Positions 1 through 7,961 of a stretch of 38,714 nucleotides of DNA are shown one piece after another (the first letter of the stretch is position 1; each line of letters starts with the position of its first letter). The DNA is taken from NCBI RefSeq assembly GCF_000350145.1, contig NZ_BAOL01000023.1:1-38714 (forward strand), given 5' to 3'. The position numbers were made by a program, and so were the translations under genes. The notes under the pieces are model-generated. The model was given only the letters and a program-made list of their open reading frames with translations, did no database searches and was not told the origin of the DNA. Source of the stretch: Ilumatobacter nonamiensis YM16-303. GTDB taxonomy: Bacteria; Actinomycetota; Acidimicrobiia; Acidimicrobiales; Ilumatobacteraceae.

Positions 1-2
1 AG

Positions 3-89
3 CGCGACGAGAACCCTGATCGCGACGAGAAGGGGCGGTGGATCGCGAGGTCTGGGGTGCTCGACGGGGAGAGTTCGGAATGGGTTTGA
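3..89 (+). CDS. possible C-terminal tail of a gene entering from the left edge
   Basis: The frame beginning at base 3 is open from the window edge to a TGA at 87-89 and would encode 28 charged residues (starting RDENPDRDEK). The stop lies just before the promoter of the next gene, which fits a gene ending here. A 29-codon open stretch in GC-rich DNA is weak evidence, and a ten-base repeat (GCGACGAGAA) near the edge adds nothing decisive. No family is recognisable. Confidence 0.2.
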   Translation, partial: RDENPDRDEKGRWIARSGVLDGESSEWV

Positions 90-114
90 ATTGTCGTTAG
101 GTGATCTTTACAAT
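86..114 (+). promoter_or_regulatory. promoter of the imelysin operon, leaderless type
   Basis: TTGAAT at 86-91 (-35) is separated by 17 bases from TACAAT at 109-114 (-10). The -10 ends seven bases before the ATG at 122, so the transcript should start at or next to the start codon. This supports 122 over the upstream in-frame GTG at 101. Confidence 0.6.
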
Positions 115-115
115 C
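97..115 (+). promoter_or_regulatory. DtxR/IdeR-like iron box (weak)
   Basis: TTAGGTGATCTTTACAATC matches about 11 of 19 positions of the actinobacterial DtxR/IdeR consensus, with a perfect left half (TTAGGT). It overlaps the -10 element, so a bound iron-loaded repressor would block transcription. Three other boxes with the same left half lie before other iron genes in this window. Confidence 0.45.
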
Positions 116-121
116 GCGCCG

Positions 122-1279
122 ATGCGATCACGAGCAATCCTTCCCACGATCACGGCGGCGACGCTGGTGCTGGCCGCGTGCGGCAGTGACGACGGTGGGG
201 GAGATGCCGACATGGCCGACGCCGTCGAGACCTATGCCGAAGGTGTGGAGGCTTCGTACGAAGCGAGCGTGGAGTCGGCCGAGGCGATGGACGAGGCGAT
301 CGACACGTTCGTCGATGACCCGACCGAGGAGAACCTCGAGTCGGCCAAGCAGGCGTGGCTCGATGCCCGCGACGACTACGGCCCGACCGAGGCGTTCCGC
401 TTCTACGGCGGACCGATCGACAACGAGGAGGACGGCCCGGAAGGCCTGATCAACGCGTGGCCGATGGACGAGGCGTACGTCGACTACGTCGAGGGAAGCC
501 CCGACTCGGGCATCATCAACGACCCCGAGACCTACCCGACCATCGACGGCGAACTGCTCGAATCGCTGAACGAGGACGGCGGCGAGACCAACATCTCGAC
601 CGGCTGGCACGCCATCGAGTTCCTCCTGTGGGGTCAGGACCTGAGCGATGACGGTCCCGGCGCGCGACCGGCCACCGACTACTCCGATGCGGAGAATGCC
701 GACCGGCGTGCGGAGTACCTCACGACCGCCTCGGAGCTCCTCGTCGGCCACCTCGAGGATCTCGAAGCCGCATGGGACGAGGACGGGGACAACTACCGCG
801 CCGAGTTCGTCGCTCTCGATCCCGAGGAGGCGATGACCAACATCATCACCGGGATCGGCGAACTGAGCCGCGGCGAACTCGCCGGCGAGCGGATGAACGT
901 CGCCTACAGCGAACGGTCGCAGGAGGACGAGCACTCGTGCTTCTCCGACAACACGACGGCCGACATCGTGGCCAATGCGACCGGGATCCAGATGGTGCTG
1001 ACCGCCTCCTACCCGGGCGGTGTGGAGGGAACGAGCGTGCTCGACGTGATCAGCGCCGAGGACTCCGAACTCGCGGAGCAACTGGCCGAGCAGGTCGACG
1101 TCAGCGTGGCCGCCGTGACGGCGATTCCGGCACCGTTCGACCAGCATCTGGCCGACGGCGTGCCCGACGACGATCCCGGCCGCGCCACCGTGCTCGTCGG
1201 GATCGAAGCCCTCGAAGCACAGACACCGACGATCGTGTCCGCTGCCGAGGCCCTGGGACTGACGATCAACGTCACCTGA
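122..1279 (+). CDS. imelysin-family (peptidase M75 / IrpA-like) lipoprotein
   Basis: This 385-residue lipoprotein has a signal peptide ending in the lipobox LAAC (lipidated Cys20), followed by an acidic mature region. The imelysin hallmark GxHxxE is present as G161-W162-H163-A164-I165-E166, within a GWHAIEFLLWGQ stretch typical of the family. Members (EfeO, IrpA, algal p19-like proteins) act outside the membrane in iron uptake, and the His/Glu motif is thought to bind metal. Despite the peptidase name, proteolysis is doubtful for most members. It heads a tightly coupled operon with a di-haem oxidoreductase and a second imelysin, and sits behind an iron box. ATG 122 is chosen because it gives a clean signal peptide and matches the leaderless promoter. 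Confidence 0.9.
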   Translation: MRSRAILPTITAATLVLAACGSDDGGGDADMADAVETYAEGVEASYEASVESAEAMDEAIDTFVDDPTEENLESAKQAWLDARDDYGPTEAFRFYGGPIDNEEDGPEGLINAWPMDEAYVDYVEGSPDSGIINDPETYPTIDGELLESLNEDGGETNISTGWHAIEFLLWGQDLSDDGPGARPATDYSDAENADRRAEYLTTASELLVGHLEDLEAAWDEDGDNYRAEFVALDPEEAMTNIITGIGELSRGELAGERMNVAYSERSQEDEHSCFSDNTTADIVANATGIQMVLTASYPGGVEGTSVLDVISAEDSELAEQLAEQVDVSVAAVTAIPAPFDQHLADGVPDDDPGRATVLVGIEALEAQTPTIVSAAEALGLTINVT

Positions 1280-1344
1280 TGATCGGGGCCGTCGATCGCC
1301 GGAACCGGAGCGCGGTCCGGCGATCGGTAGCCTGCCCCGGGTCG

Positions 1345-2727
1345 ATGCGCCCGCGAACCGCTTTCACCGTCGCACTCGTGCTCATCGCGTCGGCGTGCGC
1401 CGGAGGAAGCGGCGACGATGTGGACCCGCAACTCGGCGGGGACACCACTCGCGAGGTCACGGGCCGGAATGCGTTCAGCTTCCCGGCAGCGGAATTGACG
1501 AATGAGGAACGCCGTGTGTTCGAGATCGGCGACAGCTTCTTCACCCAGAACTGGGTGACGGCGCCCGCGTCGACCGACGCACGTGACGGACTCGGCCCGA
1601 TGATGAACGCTCAGGCGTGTTCGTCGTGCCATCTCCTCGACGGCCGTGGCGTGCCGGCATCGACCGGTGACGGGGAACTCGGGTTGCTCCTCCGACTCTC
1701 GGTCGCCGAAACCGACGGGGTCTCCGGGCCGACTCCCCACGAGGTGTACGGCGATCAACTCCAGGACCGCGCGATTCTCGGTGTCGAAGCCGAGGGCGAG
1801 GTCGTGATCTCCTACTCCGAGCAGGTGGGGGAGTACGCGGACGGGACGGAATACTCGCTGCGGGCCCCCACCTACACGATCGAATCGCCGGCGTACGGTC
1901 CGCTCGGTGACGATCTGCTCGTCTCGCCACGCTTGGCACCGCAGGTGATCGGCGTCGGCCTGCTCGAAGCGATTCCCGAGGACGACATCCTCGCCGCCGC
2001 CGACCCCGAGGACGCCGACGGCGACGGGATCTCCGGGCGCGCGAACCGGGCCTGGAACCCGAGCACCGAGGAACTCGAACTCGGCCGCTTTGGCTGGAAG
2101 GCGAACGTCCCGACGGTCGAGGCGCAGGTCGTGGGAGCGTTCAACGGTGACATCGGGATCACCTCGGAACCGCTTCCCGACGACGCGTGCACACCGACCC
2201 AGACCGCCTGCCTCGACGCTCCCGACGGTGGCGACCCGGAACTGACCGACAGTCGGCTCGGGAGCGTCACCTTCTATTCGCGCACGCTCGCGGTACCTGC
2301 GATGCGCGATGCCGACACCGACGAGGTGCGTGACGGAGTCGCGCTCTTCGATGACTTCGGCTGTGCGACGTGCCACACGCCGACGCAGGAGACCGGACCG
2401 ATCGCCGACGTCGGGGTGGAGGCTCTCTCCGACCAGACGTTCTCGCCGTACACGGACCTGCTGCTGCACGACATGGGTGAAGGCCTCGCCGATGGTCGGC
2501 CCGATTTCGACGCTTCCGGAAGCGAGTGGCGAACCCCGCCGCTGTGGGGGATCGGTCTGATTCTGGATGTGAACGGTGAGCGCTTCCTGCTCCATGACGG
2601 TCGTGCGCGCACGATCGAGGAAGCGATCCTGTGGCACGGTGGCGAGGCCGAGGATGCCGCCGAACGATTCCGCACCGCCGATCTCGACGACCGCACCGCA
2701 CTGATCGCATTTCTGGAGGCACTGTGA
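1345..2727 (+). CDS. di-haem oxidoreductase (DHOR, DUF1111 family) lipoprotein
   Basis: The 460-residue product has a lipoprotein signal (lipobox ASAC, Cys18) and two c-type haem motifs: C92-S-S-C95-H96 and C340-A-T-C343-H344. Two CxxCH sites about 250 residues apart, with the surrounding FGWKANVPTVEAQ and RTPPLWGIG stretches, are characteristic of the DUF1111 / thiol-oxidoreductase family related to MauG and bacterial di-haem peroxidases. These genes commonly accompany imelysins, as here. It probably does extracytoplasmic redox chemistry linked to iron or haem handling; the substrate is unknown. An alternative ATG at 1279 overlaps the upstream stop (TGATG) and would add 22 residues before the signal peptide. 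I prefer 1345 for its normal lipoprotein N-terminus, but coupling from 1279 is possible. Confidence 0.88.
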   Translation: MRPRTAFTVALVLIASACAGGSGDDVDPQLGGDTTREVTGRNAFSFPAAELTNEERRVFEIGDSFFTQNWVTAPASTDARDGLGPMMNAQACSSCHLLDGRGVPASTGDGELGLLLRLSVAETDGVSGPTPHEVYGDQLQDRAILGVEAEGEVVISYSEQVGEYADGTEYSLRAPTYTIESPAYGPLGDDLLVSPRLAPQVIGVGLLEAIPEDDILAAADPEDADGDGISGRANRAWNPSTEELELGRFGWKANVPTVEAQVVGAFNGDIGITSEPLPDDACTPTQTACLDAPDGGDPELTDSRLGSVTFYSRTLAVPAMRDADTDEVRDGVALFDDFGCATCHTPTQETGPIADVGVEALSDQTFSPYTDLLLHDMGEGLADGRPDFDASGSEWRTPPLWGIGLILDVNGERFLLHDGRARTIEEAILWHGGEAEDAAERFRTADLDDRTALIAFLEAL

Positions 2728-3599
2728 CCCGTCCACCGAGCCGATCCCGGGTTCGTCCGGCGAACGTTGTTCCGCTTGCGTTCGCGGCCGGCCTGGTCGT
2801 GTCGGCGTGTGGCGACTCCGGCCCGTCGCGATCCGAAGTCGTCGGGTCGGCGACGGAGACGATCGTTCCCGCCCGGTATGCCGAACTCGCCGCTGCGGCG
2901 GAGACGGTCGTCCACGACGTGCAGACGTGGTGCGACGGCGAGGATGCGACCGCGGCGACGGATTCGATCTCGGCGGCTCGGGACGAATGGCTCACGCTCC
3001 GGCCGTACAGCTTCGGTCCTGCCAACGAGCGTCGCTCGATGTTCATCATCGACCCCAACATCCGCGAGGACGACGTCGATGAACTCGGCGCCGACGGAGC
3101 GGCGGTCGATGCCGACTCGCTCCGCAACCTCGCCGGTGCCGACCAACGCGGTTGGCAGGCGGTGGAACACCTCGTCGCCGGCGAGCTGACCGATCGCCGC
3201 TGCGAGTATGCGCTCGGCGCGTCGCAACTGACCGCAGACGAACTCGCCGCGGTCGCCGATGAATGGGTCGAGTACGGATCGGCGGTCGCCGAGGACGACG
3301 AGGCGGCCAACATCGCGCTGCGCAACATCGTCAGCGAGAGCCTGTTCTCGGTGCAGATGGTGATCGACGAACCCAACCCCGACACCGACGCGGTGCGACT
3401 GGAGGGAGTGCGACTGGCGCTCGTCGGTGAGGACGGCACCGGAGGGATCGCCGAACTGCTCTCGGACGACCTCGTCGAACGGCTGACAGCCGAGCTCGAC
3501 GCCGGAGACGCGACCGCGTTGCAGATCACCATCAACACCGAGGTGGTCGGCGAACTCGGAACCACGGTGAACTTCTCCGATGCCGACGGCGACGGCTGA
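2724..3599 (+). CDS. second imelysin-like lipoprotein with a degenerate GxHxxE motif
   Basis: The GTG start at 2724 overlaps the upstream TGA (GTGA), giving 291 residues. A lipoprotein signal ends at VSAC (Cys29). The segment around residues 140-150 (RGWQAVEHLVAG) aligns with the imelysin hallmark of the first gene, but the central histidine is glutamine: G143-W144-Q145-A146-V147-E148. The protein is about 90 residues shorter than the first imelysin. It is probably a paralogue that kept the helical fold and partner interactions but has altered metal binding. The order imelysin - DHOR - imelysin suggests that the three lipoproteins form one assembly at the outer face of the membrane. That assembly is an inference. 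Confidence 0.8.
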   Translation: MTRPPSRSRVRPANVVPLAFAAGLVVSACGDSGPSRSEVVGSATETIVPARYAELAAAAETVVHDVQTWCDGEDATAATDSISAARDEWLTLRPYSFGPANERRSMFIIDPNIREDDVDELGADGAAVDADSLRNLAGADQRGWQAVEHLVAGELTDRRCEYALGASQLTADELAAVADEWVEYGSAVAEDDEAANIALRNIVSESLFSVQMVIDEPNPDTDAVRLEGVRLALVGEDGTGGIAELLSDDLVERLTAELDAGDATALQITINTEVVGELGTTVNFSDADGDG

Positions 3600-4959
3600 C
3601 CGACTCGCTACGGAGACGGAGTCGGCGGGCCGCGTCAGCGGCCGTGGGCTCGTCCCGACGCTCCACGCGGTACGGACGGCGGCCCGCCGTTCGGTCGACG
3701 CGCGTTCGACCGTTGCGTTCCGAGTGGCGTTCGGGGCACTCATCGTCTATTCGACCGTGCGATTCGTCGCCCGCGGATGGGTCGACGAGTTCTACCTCCG
3801 GCCCGAACACCACCTGACGTATCCCGCCTTCGGCTGGGTGCATCCGCTTCCCGCGCCGTGGATGTACGTCCACATGGGGCTGCTCGGGGCACTCGGCGTC
3901 GCGATCGCGGTGGGTTTCCGACCGCGCATCTCGGCCGCGCTGTTCGCGCTCGGTTTCGCCTACGTCGAACTCATCGATGCCGCGCTGTACCTGAACCACT
4001 ACTGGTTCGTCACGCTCGCCGCGGTCGCCCTCGCGATCGTCCCCGGGCCGGCGGGTGGCCGTGTCCCTGCCGTCACCGTGTGGGTGCTGCGTGGTCAGGT
4101 CGCCGTGGTCTACGTGTTCGCCGGCATCGCCAAGCTCAACACCGACTGGTTGCTCCACGCCCAGCCGATGAGCTCGTGGCTCACGGCGCGTACCGATCGA
4201 CCGTTGATCGGCCCGCTGCTCGACGAGCCGGCCGTGTGGTTCACGTTCAGCTGGTTCGGGGCAGCGTTCGACCTCACGATCGTCGGTTGGCTGCTGTGGC
4301 GCCGAAGCCGCCCGATCGCGTACGTGGCCGTGGTCGTCTTCCACGTCGCGACGGCGATGTTGTTCCAGATCGGCGTCTTTCCGTGGGTGATGATCGCGCT
4401 CACACCGATCTTCTTCTCGCCCGACTGGCCGGGACGGGTGTGGGCGATGCTCTCTCGACGTGACCGCTTCTCCGTTCCGACCACCGAACCCGTTCGCGCT
4501 CACCGAATCGCTCCACCGACGATGGCCGCGATCGCGCTGCTCGTCGCGGTGAACGTCGTGCTCCCGCTCCGGCACTATGCGGCCGAGGGAAACGTCCGCT
4601 TCAACGACGACGGCTACTACCTGTCGTGGCGGGTGATGCTCACCGAGCGCAGCGGCTTCCTCGAGTTCACCGCGCGTGATCCCGCGACGGACGAAACGTG
4701 GGTCGTGCGTCCGGATTCCGTCCTCGCCGACTGGCAGGTCGCGCAAGCCGTTCAGCGGCCCGACCTCGCGTTGAGTACGGCTCACCTCGTGGCGGAACAG
4801 CACGCCGGTCAGGGGCGCGTCATCGAGGTCTATGCGAACTCCTGGGTCGCATTCAACGGGCGGCCCCGCCAGCGATGGATCGACCCCGACGTGGACCTGG
4901 CAGCGCTGGATCGCTCGAGCCCCGCGTCGGAGTACGTGCTTGCGGAGTCCGAGCCGTGA
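3580..4959 (+). CDS. HTTM-domain multipass membrane protein
   Basis: The 459-residue protein starts 20 bases inside the preceding gene. It has about eight hydrophobic segments, beginning near residues 46-64, and a hydrophilic C-terminal domain of roughly 120 residues. The signature VYVFAGIAKLNTDWL and the earlier YLNHYWF are typical of HTTM (horizontally transferred transmembrane) proteins, which are related to the vitamin K-dependent gamma-glutamyl carboxylase membrane domain. HTTM genes recur beside imelysin genes in other phyla, so it is probably part of the same extracytoplasmic system. Whether it carboxylates or otherwise modifies the neighbouring lipoproteins cannot be told from sequence. 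The coding overlap indicates translational coupling. Confidence 0.85.
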   Translation: MPTATADRLATETESAGRVSGRGLVPTLHAVRTAARRSVDARSTVAFRVAFGALIVYSTVRFVARGWVDEFYLRPEHHLTYPAFGWVHPLPAPWMYVHMGLLGALGVAIAVGFRPRISAALFALGFAYVELIDAALYLNHYWFVTLAAVALAIVPGPAGGRVPAVTVWVLRGQVAVVYVFAGIAKLNTDWLLHAQPMSSWLTARTDRPLIGPLLDEPAVWFTFSWFGAAFDLTIVGWLLWRRSRPIAYVAVVVFHVATAMLFQIGVFPWVMIALTPIFFSPDWPGRVWAMLSRRDRFSVPTTEPVRAHRIAPPTMAAIALLVAVNVVLPLRHYAAEGNVRFNDDGYYLSWRVMLTERSGFLEFTARDPATDETWVVRPDSVLADWQVAQAVQRPDLALSTAHLVAEQHAGQGRVIEVYANSWVAFNGRPRQRWIDPDVDLAALDRSSPASEYVLAESEP

Positions 4960-5546
4960 GCGCGAAGACGGACGGACGGGGTCGCGCGTTCACCGTCGTC
5001 CTCCCGGCCCTGATCGTGGTCGCTTCGGTGGTGTTCGCCGTGTGGCTGTTCCTCCCCGATGACGCGGAACCACAGGTCGACGTGGACGCCCAGGGTCCGC
5101 GTTTCGAACTCCCGGAGCAGCTCGTCGAGGCGAGCGACCTGATCGTGGTGGGTGTGGTGGCACGCGTCGATGACGGGCGTGTGCTGACCGACCCGGGAGA
5201 TCCCGAAGCGGGAATTCGGACGCAACTCGCGACCGTCGAGGTCGACGCACCGCTCGTCGGCGACGTCGACGATCCGCTCGTGGTCGAGCAGGAAGCCGAG
5301 CTGCTCGACGGAACGAGGGTGACAGTGAACGGTGTCGCTCCACTGGCGCCCGGCGACCGTGGCCTGATGTTCCTGGTCAGCGGCGACAGCGACGAGTTCC
5401 CGTACACCGCCTTCGTGAACGAGCAGGCCTGGGTTCCGATCACCGACGACCGGCTGGACCCGATCGATCCGGAGGATCCGATCTGGCGTGAGTTCGTCGG
5501 AATGAGGACGAACGAGTTCCTCGCCGGCCCCGCAGACGACAACTGA
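4956..5546 (+). CDS. small membrane-anchored extracytoplasmic protein, function unknown
   Basis: A GTG start overlaps the HTTM stop (GTGA), giving 196 residues. One hydrophobic segment at about residues 12-35 (VVLPALIVVASVVFAVWLFL) is followed by an acidic soluble domain. That domain contains a beta-rich pattern (SDLIVVGVVARV, LATVEVDAPLVGDV, PGDRGLMFLV) of the kind seen in small proteins that handle exported cargo or form OB-like folds. I do not recognise a named family. It is the last gene of the imelysin/DHOR/HTTM operon, so a structural or accessory role in that system is the simplest guess. Confidence 0.75.
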   Translation: MSAKTDGRGRAFTVVLPALIVVASVVFAVWLFLPDDAEPQVDVDAQGPRFELPEQLVEASDLIVVGVVARVDDGRVLTDPGDPEAGIRTQLATVEVDAPLVGDVDDPLVVEQEAELLDGTRVTVNGVAPLAPGDRGLMFLVSGDSDEFPYTAFVNEQAWVPITDDRLDPIDPEDPIWREFVGMRTNEFLAGPADDN

Positions 5547-5582
5547 CCTCGCCGCGCGGCGCGGCGTAGTTGACTGGTGGAC

Positions 5583-5612
5583 TTGCTTCGGAGGATTAGG
5601 GATGCCTAACAT
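5583..5612 (+). promoter_or_regulatory. promoter of the haem-uptake operon
   Basis: TTGCTT at 5583-5588 and TAACAT at 5607-5612 are 18 bases apart. The -10 ends eight bases before the GTG start at 5621, so the mRNA should be leaderless or nearly so. The iron box overlaps the spacer and the -10. Confidence 0.55.
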
Positions 5613-5614
5613 CA
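5596..5614 (+). promoter_or_regulatory. DtxR/IdeR-like iron box
   Basis: TTAGGGATGCCTAACATCA matches about 14 of 19 positions of the DtxR/IdeR consensus and contains the inverted pair TTAGG/CCTAA. It covers the -10 element of the haem operon, which is where iron-dependent repression would act. Confidence 0.7.
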
Positions 5615-5620
5615 CCCGTT

Positions 5621-6505
5621 GTGGAACGGAAGTTGCGGAGGTCGATCGGTCGGAGCGTCGCCGGCGTGCTGGTGCTCGGCGCGACGGCCTGCGGCGGCAC
5701 GGCTGATGCGGACCCTGCCGAGACGCGGATCGTTCCGGTCGATGGCGACGTCGCCGAGATCGTGTTCGCACTCGGGCTCGGCGACCAGGTCGTGGCGACC
5801 GACATCTCCGCGACCTTTCCCGCTGAGGCCGATGCGCTCCCCGAGGTCGGTTACCAGCGTGCGCTGGCTCCCGAACCGATCGTCGCGTTCGAACCGACGA
5901 TCGTCCTCGCCACCGATCTCGCCGGTCCCGACGAGACGCTCGACGCGCTCGAACGGCTCGGCATCGAAACCGTCGTCATCGAACGCGAGAGCGCCCCTTC
6001 CGGCCCGGGCGACAAGATCCGTGCGGTCGGCGCTGCGCTCGGCGTCGAGGACGCGGCAACCGAACTGGCAGCCGATGTCGACGCGCGGATCGCTGCCGGA
6101 ATCGAGCGAGCGGCGGAGGAAACGGCCGCGCCCCGAGTCGGAGTGCTGTACCTGCGCGGTGAGAACGTACAGCTGCTGCTCGGTGAGGGAAGCGGCGTCG
6201 ACTGGCTGATCGAGGCCGCTGGTGCGATCGACATCGCCGACGATCTCGGTGTCGTGGACAACACCGCCATCAACACCGAAGCACTGATCGAGGCGGCACC
6301 CGACGTCCTGATCGTTCCCGAACGTGGCCTCGAATCGGTCGGCGGGATGGAGGGATTCCTCGACATCCCGGGAATCGCGCAGACGCCGGCAGGTGCCGAC
6401 GGACGAGTCCTCGTCTACGACGACCAGTACCTGCTGGGCAACGGACCGCGCACGGGCGCGCTCCTCGACGACCTCATCACCGAGATTCACGGAGACAACC
6501 GATGA
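5621..6505 (+). CDS. hmuT: haem-binding ABC transporter lipoprotein, HmuT-like
   Basis: This 294-residue periplasmic-binding-protein-fold lipoprotein has a signal ending in ATAC (Cys24). GYQRALAPEPIVAFEPTIVL near residues 75-95 and LLGNGPRTGALLDDL near the C-terminus are close to the HmuT signatures for hemin receptors of the class III binding-protein fold. It is followed by a HugZ-type haem oxygenase in a 4-base ATGA overlap, which supports haem as the ligand. Unlike classical hmuTUV operons, no permease follows directly. The nearest permease/ATPase set starts at 8770 under its own iron-controlled promoter. The GTG start is fixed by the promoter spacing and the signal peptide. Confidence 0.87.
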   Translation: MERKLRRSIGRSVAGVLVLGATACGGTADADPAETRIVPVDGDVAEIVFALGLGDQVVATDISATFPAEADALPEVGYQRALAPEPIVAFEPTIVLATDLAGPDETLDALERLGIETVVIERESAPSGPGDKIRAVGAALGVEDAATELAADVDARIAAGIERAAEETAAPRVGVLYLRGENVQLLLGEGSGVDWLIEAAGAIDIADDLGVVDNTAINTEALIEAAPDVLIVPERGLESVGGMEGFLDIPGIAQTPAGADGRVLVYDDQYLLGNGPRTGALLDDLITEIHGDNR

Positions 6506-7317
6506 CCGATACGTCACCCGCGACCGACACCGACGCTGCGGTCGATCCGCACGACACCGCCGGTCCACCGCTGGTCGGTGACACCAACAGCTTTCCGTCG
6601 TATGCGGAGCTCTCACGGACGTTGGTCGAGCCCGGCGGTCTGCTGACACTGAGCACGCTCACGTGGTCGGGTCACCCGTACGCGTCGATCGCGCCGTATT
6701 CCACGTTGGATTCGGGTGCGCCACTGATCTGCGTCTCGTCGCTCGCCGAGCACACGCAGAATCTGCGCCGGGACCCGCGATCGAGCGTGCTCGTCGAGGC
6801 ACCGGCGGATCCCGGGGTCGACCCCCTCTCACTCGCCAGGGTCACGATCCTCGGTTCGTTCATTCCCTACGAGCCGACGGGGGAGGAGGTCGACGCTCAC
6901 CTCGAACTGCATCCCTACGCCCGCCACTACGTGGGCTTTCCCGACTTCTCGTGGTGGCGATTCGACGCCGCCAACCTGCGCTACGTCGGTGGCTTCGGCG
7001 TGATGGGGTGGGGGACCGGCGAGGAGTATCTGGAGTCGAGTGCCGATCCGGTCCTGCCACACGCGGGCCCGATGATCGAGCACCTCAATGCCGATCACAG
7101 CGACGCCTGCCTGTCGATCGTGCGCAACCTCGGCGGCGTCACCACGGCGGTGGACGCCACCGTGTCCGCTGTCGATCGCTACGGGATGACGCTCGATGCG
7201 CGAGACGCAGAGCGGTCGTATCTCGCCACCGTCCGCGTCGCCTTCGCCGAACCGCTGACCCGTCCCGACCAGGTTCGTGCCGCCTCGATCGAGCTCGTCC
7301 GACGCGCGACGCCCTGA
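6502..7317 (+). CDS. hugZ: HugZ-family haem oxygenase (split barrel plus DUF2470)
   Basis: The 271-residue protein starts in an ATGA overlap with hmuT. Residues about 25-165 form a pyridoxamine-phosphate-oxidase-like FMN-binding split barrel (LSTLTWSGHPYASIAPYSTL, then LRRDPRSSVLV). Residues about 185-265 match DUF2470, with the M191-I-E-H194-L-N-A-D-H199 motif typical of HugZ proteins. HugZ enzymes use such C-terminal histidines to bind haem and cleave it to release iron in the cytoplasm. HmuT would capture haem outside and HugZ degrade it inside. An ordinary flavin oxidoreductase is less likely because of the DUF2470 domain and the context. Confidence 0.88.
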   Translation: MTDTSPATDTDAAVDPHDTAGPPLVGDTNSFPSYAELSRTLVEPGGLLTLSTLTWSGHPYASIAPYSTLDSGAPLICVSSLAEHTQNLRRDPRSSVLVEAPADPGVDPLSLARVTILGSFIPYEPTGEEVDAHLELHPYARHYVGFPDFSWWRFDAANLRYVGGFGVMGWGTGEEYLESSADPVLPHAGPMIEHLNADHSDACLSIVRNLGGVTTAVDATVSAVDRYGMTLDARDAERSYLATVRVAFAEPLTRPDQVRAASIELVRRATP

Positions 7318-7394
7318 CCGTGAGGTCGCGCCGTCGTCAGCCCGAAGTCAGACCACACCCGCCAGTCCCGAACCCGACACACCGCACCAGCAAC

Positions 7395-7400
7395 AAGGAG
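7395..7400 (+). promoter_or_regulatory. strong Shine-Dalgarno before the unknown gene at 7410
   Basis: AAGGAG lies nine bases before the ATG at 7410. It is one of the few canonical ribosome-binding sites in a window dominated by leaderless or coupled starts, and it fixes the start of this gene. The preceding intergenic stretch (7318-7394) shows no convincing promoter, so the site probably serves re-initiation within the haem operon. Confidence 0.7.
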
Positions 7401-7409
7401 AGAACTCTC

Positions 7410-7961
7410 ATGACCCCACTCGAACGACTGCGGCTCGCCGCCGCCCTGTGCCATGCGGTGCCGGGTGCGCAGCTCCGGCTGCACACCGACCGGGACGAGA
7501 CCGTCGTCGTCGGGCACCACGTAGGCGCCGACATCGACCCGTGTGCGATGCGGCGCGTGGTGGCGGCGAGTGCGTGTCCGCACCAGCCCGACCTGTCCGC
7601 CCATCTGTCGGGGATGGAGGTGGGCGGCGCGCTGATCGACCTGGGAGGCGGAGTCGCCGGGTCGCAGCACGCGGGGCGTGAACAACGCTGGATCGCCAGC
7701 CTGCTCCCAGCGGATCGGATCATCTCGATCCTCGACGACTCCGGCTCGGGGCTGATCCCGGATGATGCGATGAAGGCCACGGTCAAGCCCGACCCCGGGC
7801 TCGGCGTCACGGTGCTGATGATCACGTCGATCGATCCGCGCTTCGACCATGCGCTCGACGCCGTGGTGGAGCAGGTCGCCGCGTCGTGTTTCGTGGAGGA
7901 ACTGCGGACATCGATGTCGAACCTGGATCGCGAAGACGACCACTCGGGGAGCACGTCATGA
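7410..7961 (+). CDS. unknown His/Cys-rich protein of the haem operon
   Basis: This 183-residue protein has no signal peptide or membrane segment. I do not recognise a family. Its first 65 residues are rich in potential metal or haem ligands: C14, H15, H25, H36, H37, C45, C56, H58 and H65, including a CPH motif at 56-58. The rest is a mixed alpha/beta sequence with a glycine-rich turn (IDLGGGVAG). The gene lies 92 bases after the haem oxygenase, has a strong Shine-Dalgarno, and overlaps the next lipoprotein gene by ATGA. Context suggests a cytoplasmic haem or iron accessory protein (chaperone, sensor or degradation partner), but that is a guess from position and composition. Confidence 0.75.
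   Translation: MTPLERLRLAAALCHAVPGAQLRLHTDRDETVVVGHHVGADIDPCAMRRVVAASACPHQPDLSAHLSGMEVGGALIDLGGGVAGSQHAGREQRWIASLLPADRIISILDDSGSGLIPDDAMKATVKPDPGLGVTVLMITSIDPRFDHALDAVVEQVAASCFVEELRTSMSNLDREDDHSGSTS

Noticed and set aside
1009-2736. A 575-codon minus-strand open frame opposite the di-haem oxidoreductase
   Set aside because: The composition is that of a shadow frame, and the plus strand carries two CxxCH haem motifs and a signal peptide.
3532-4803. A 423-codon minus-strand frame opposite the HTTM gene
   Set aside because: It has extreme Arg/His/Asp content and no domain. The plus-strand gene has clear family motifs and coherent membrane segments.
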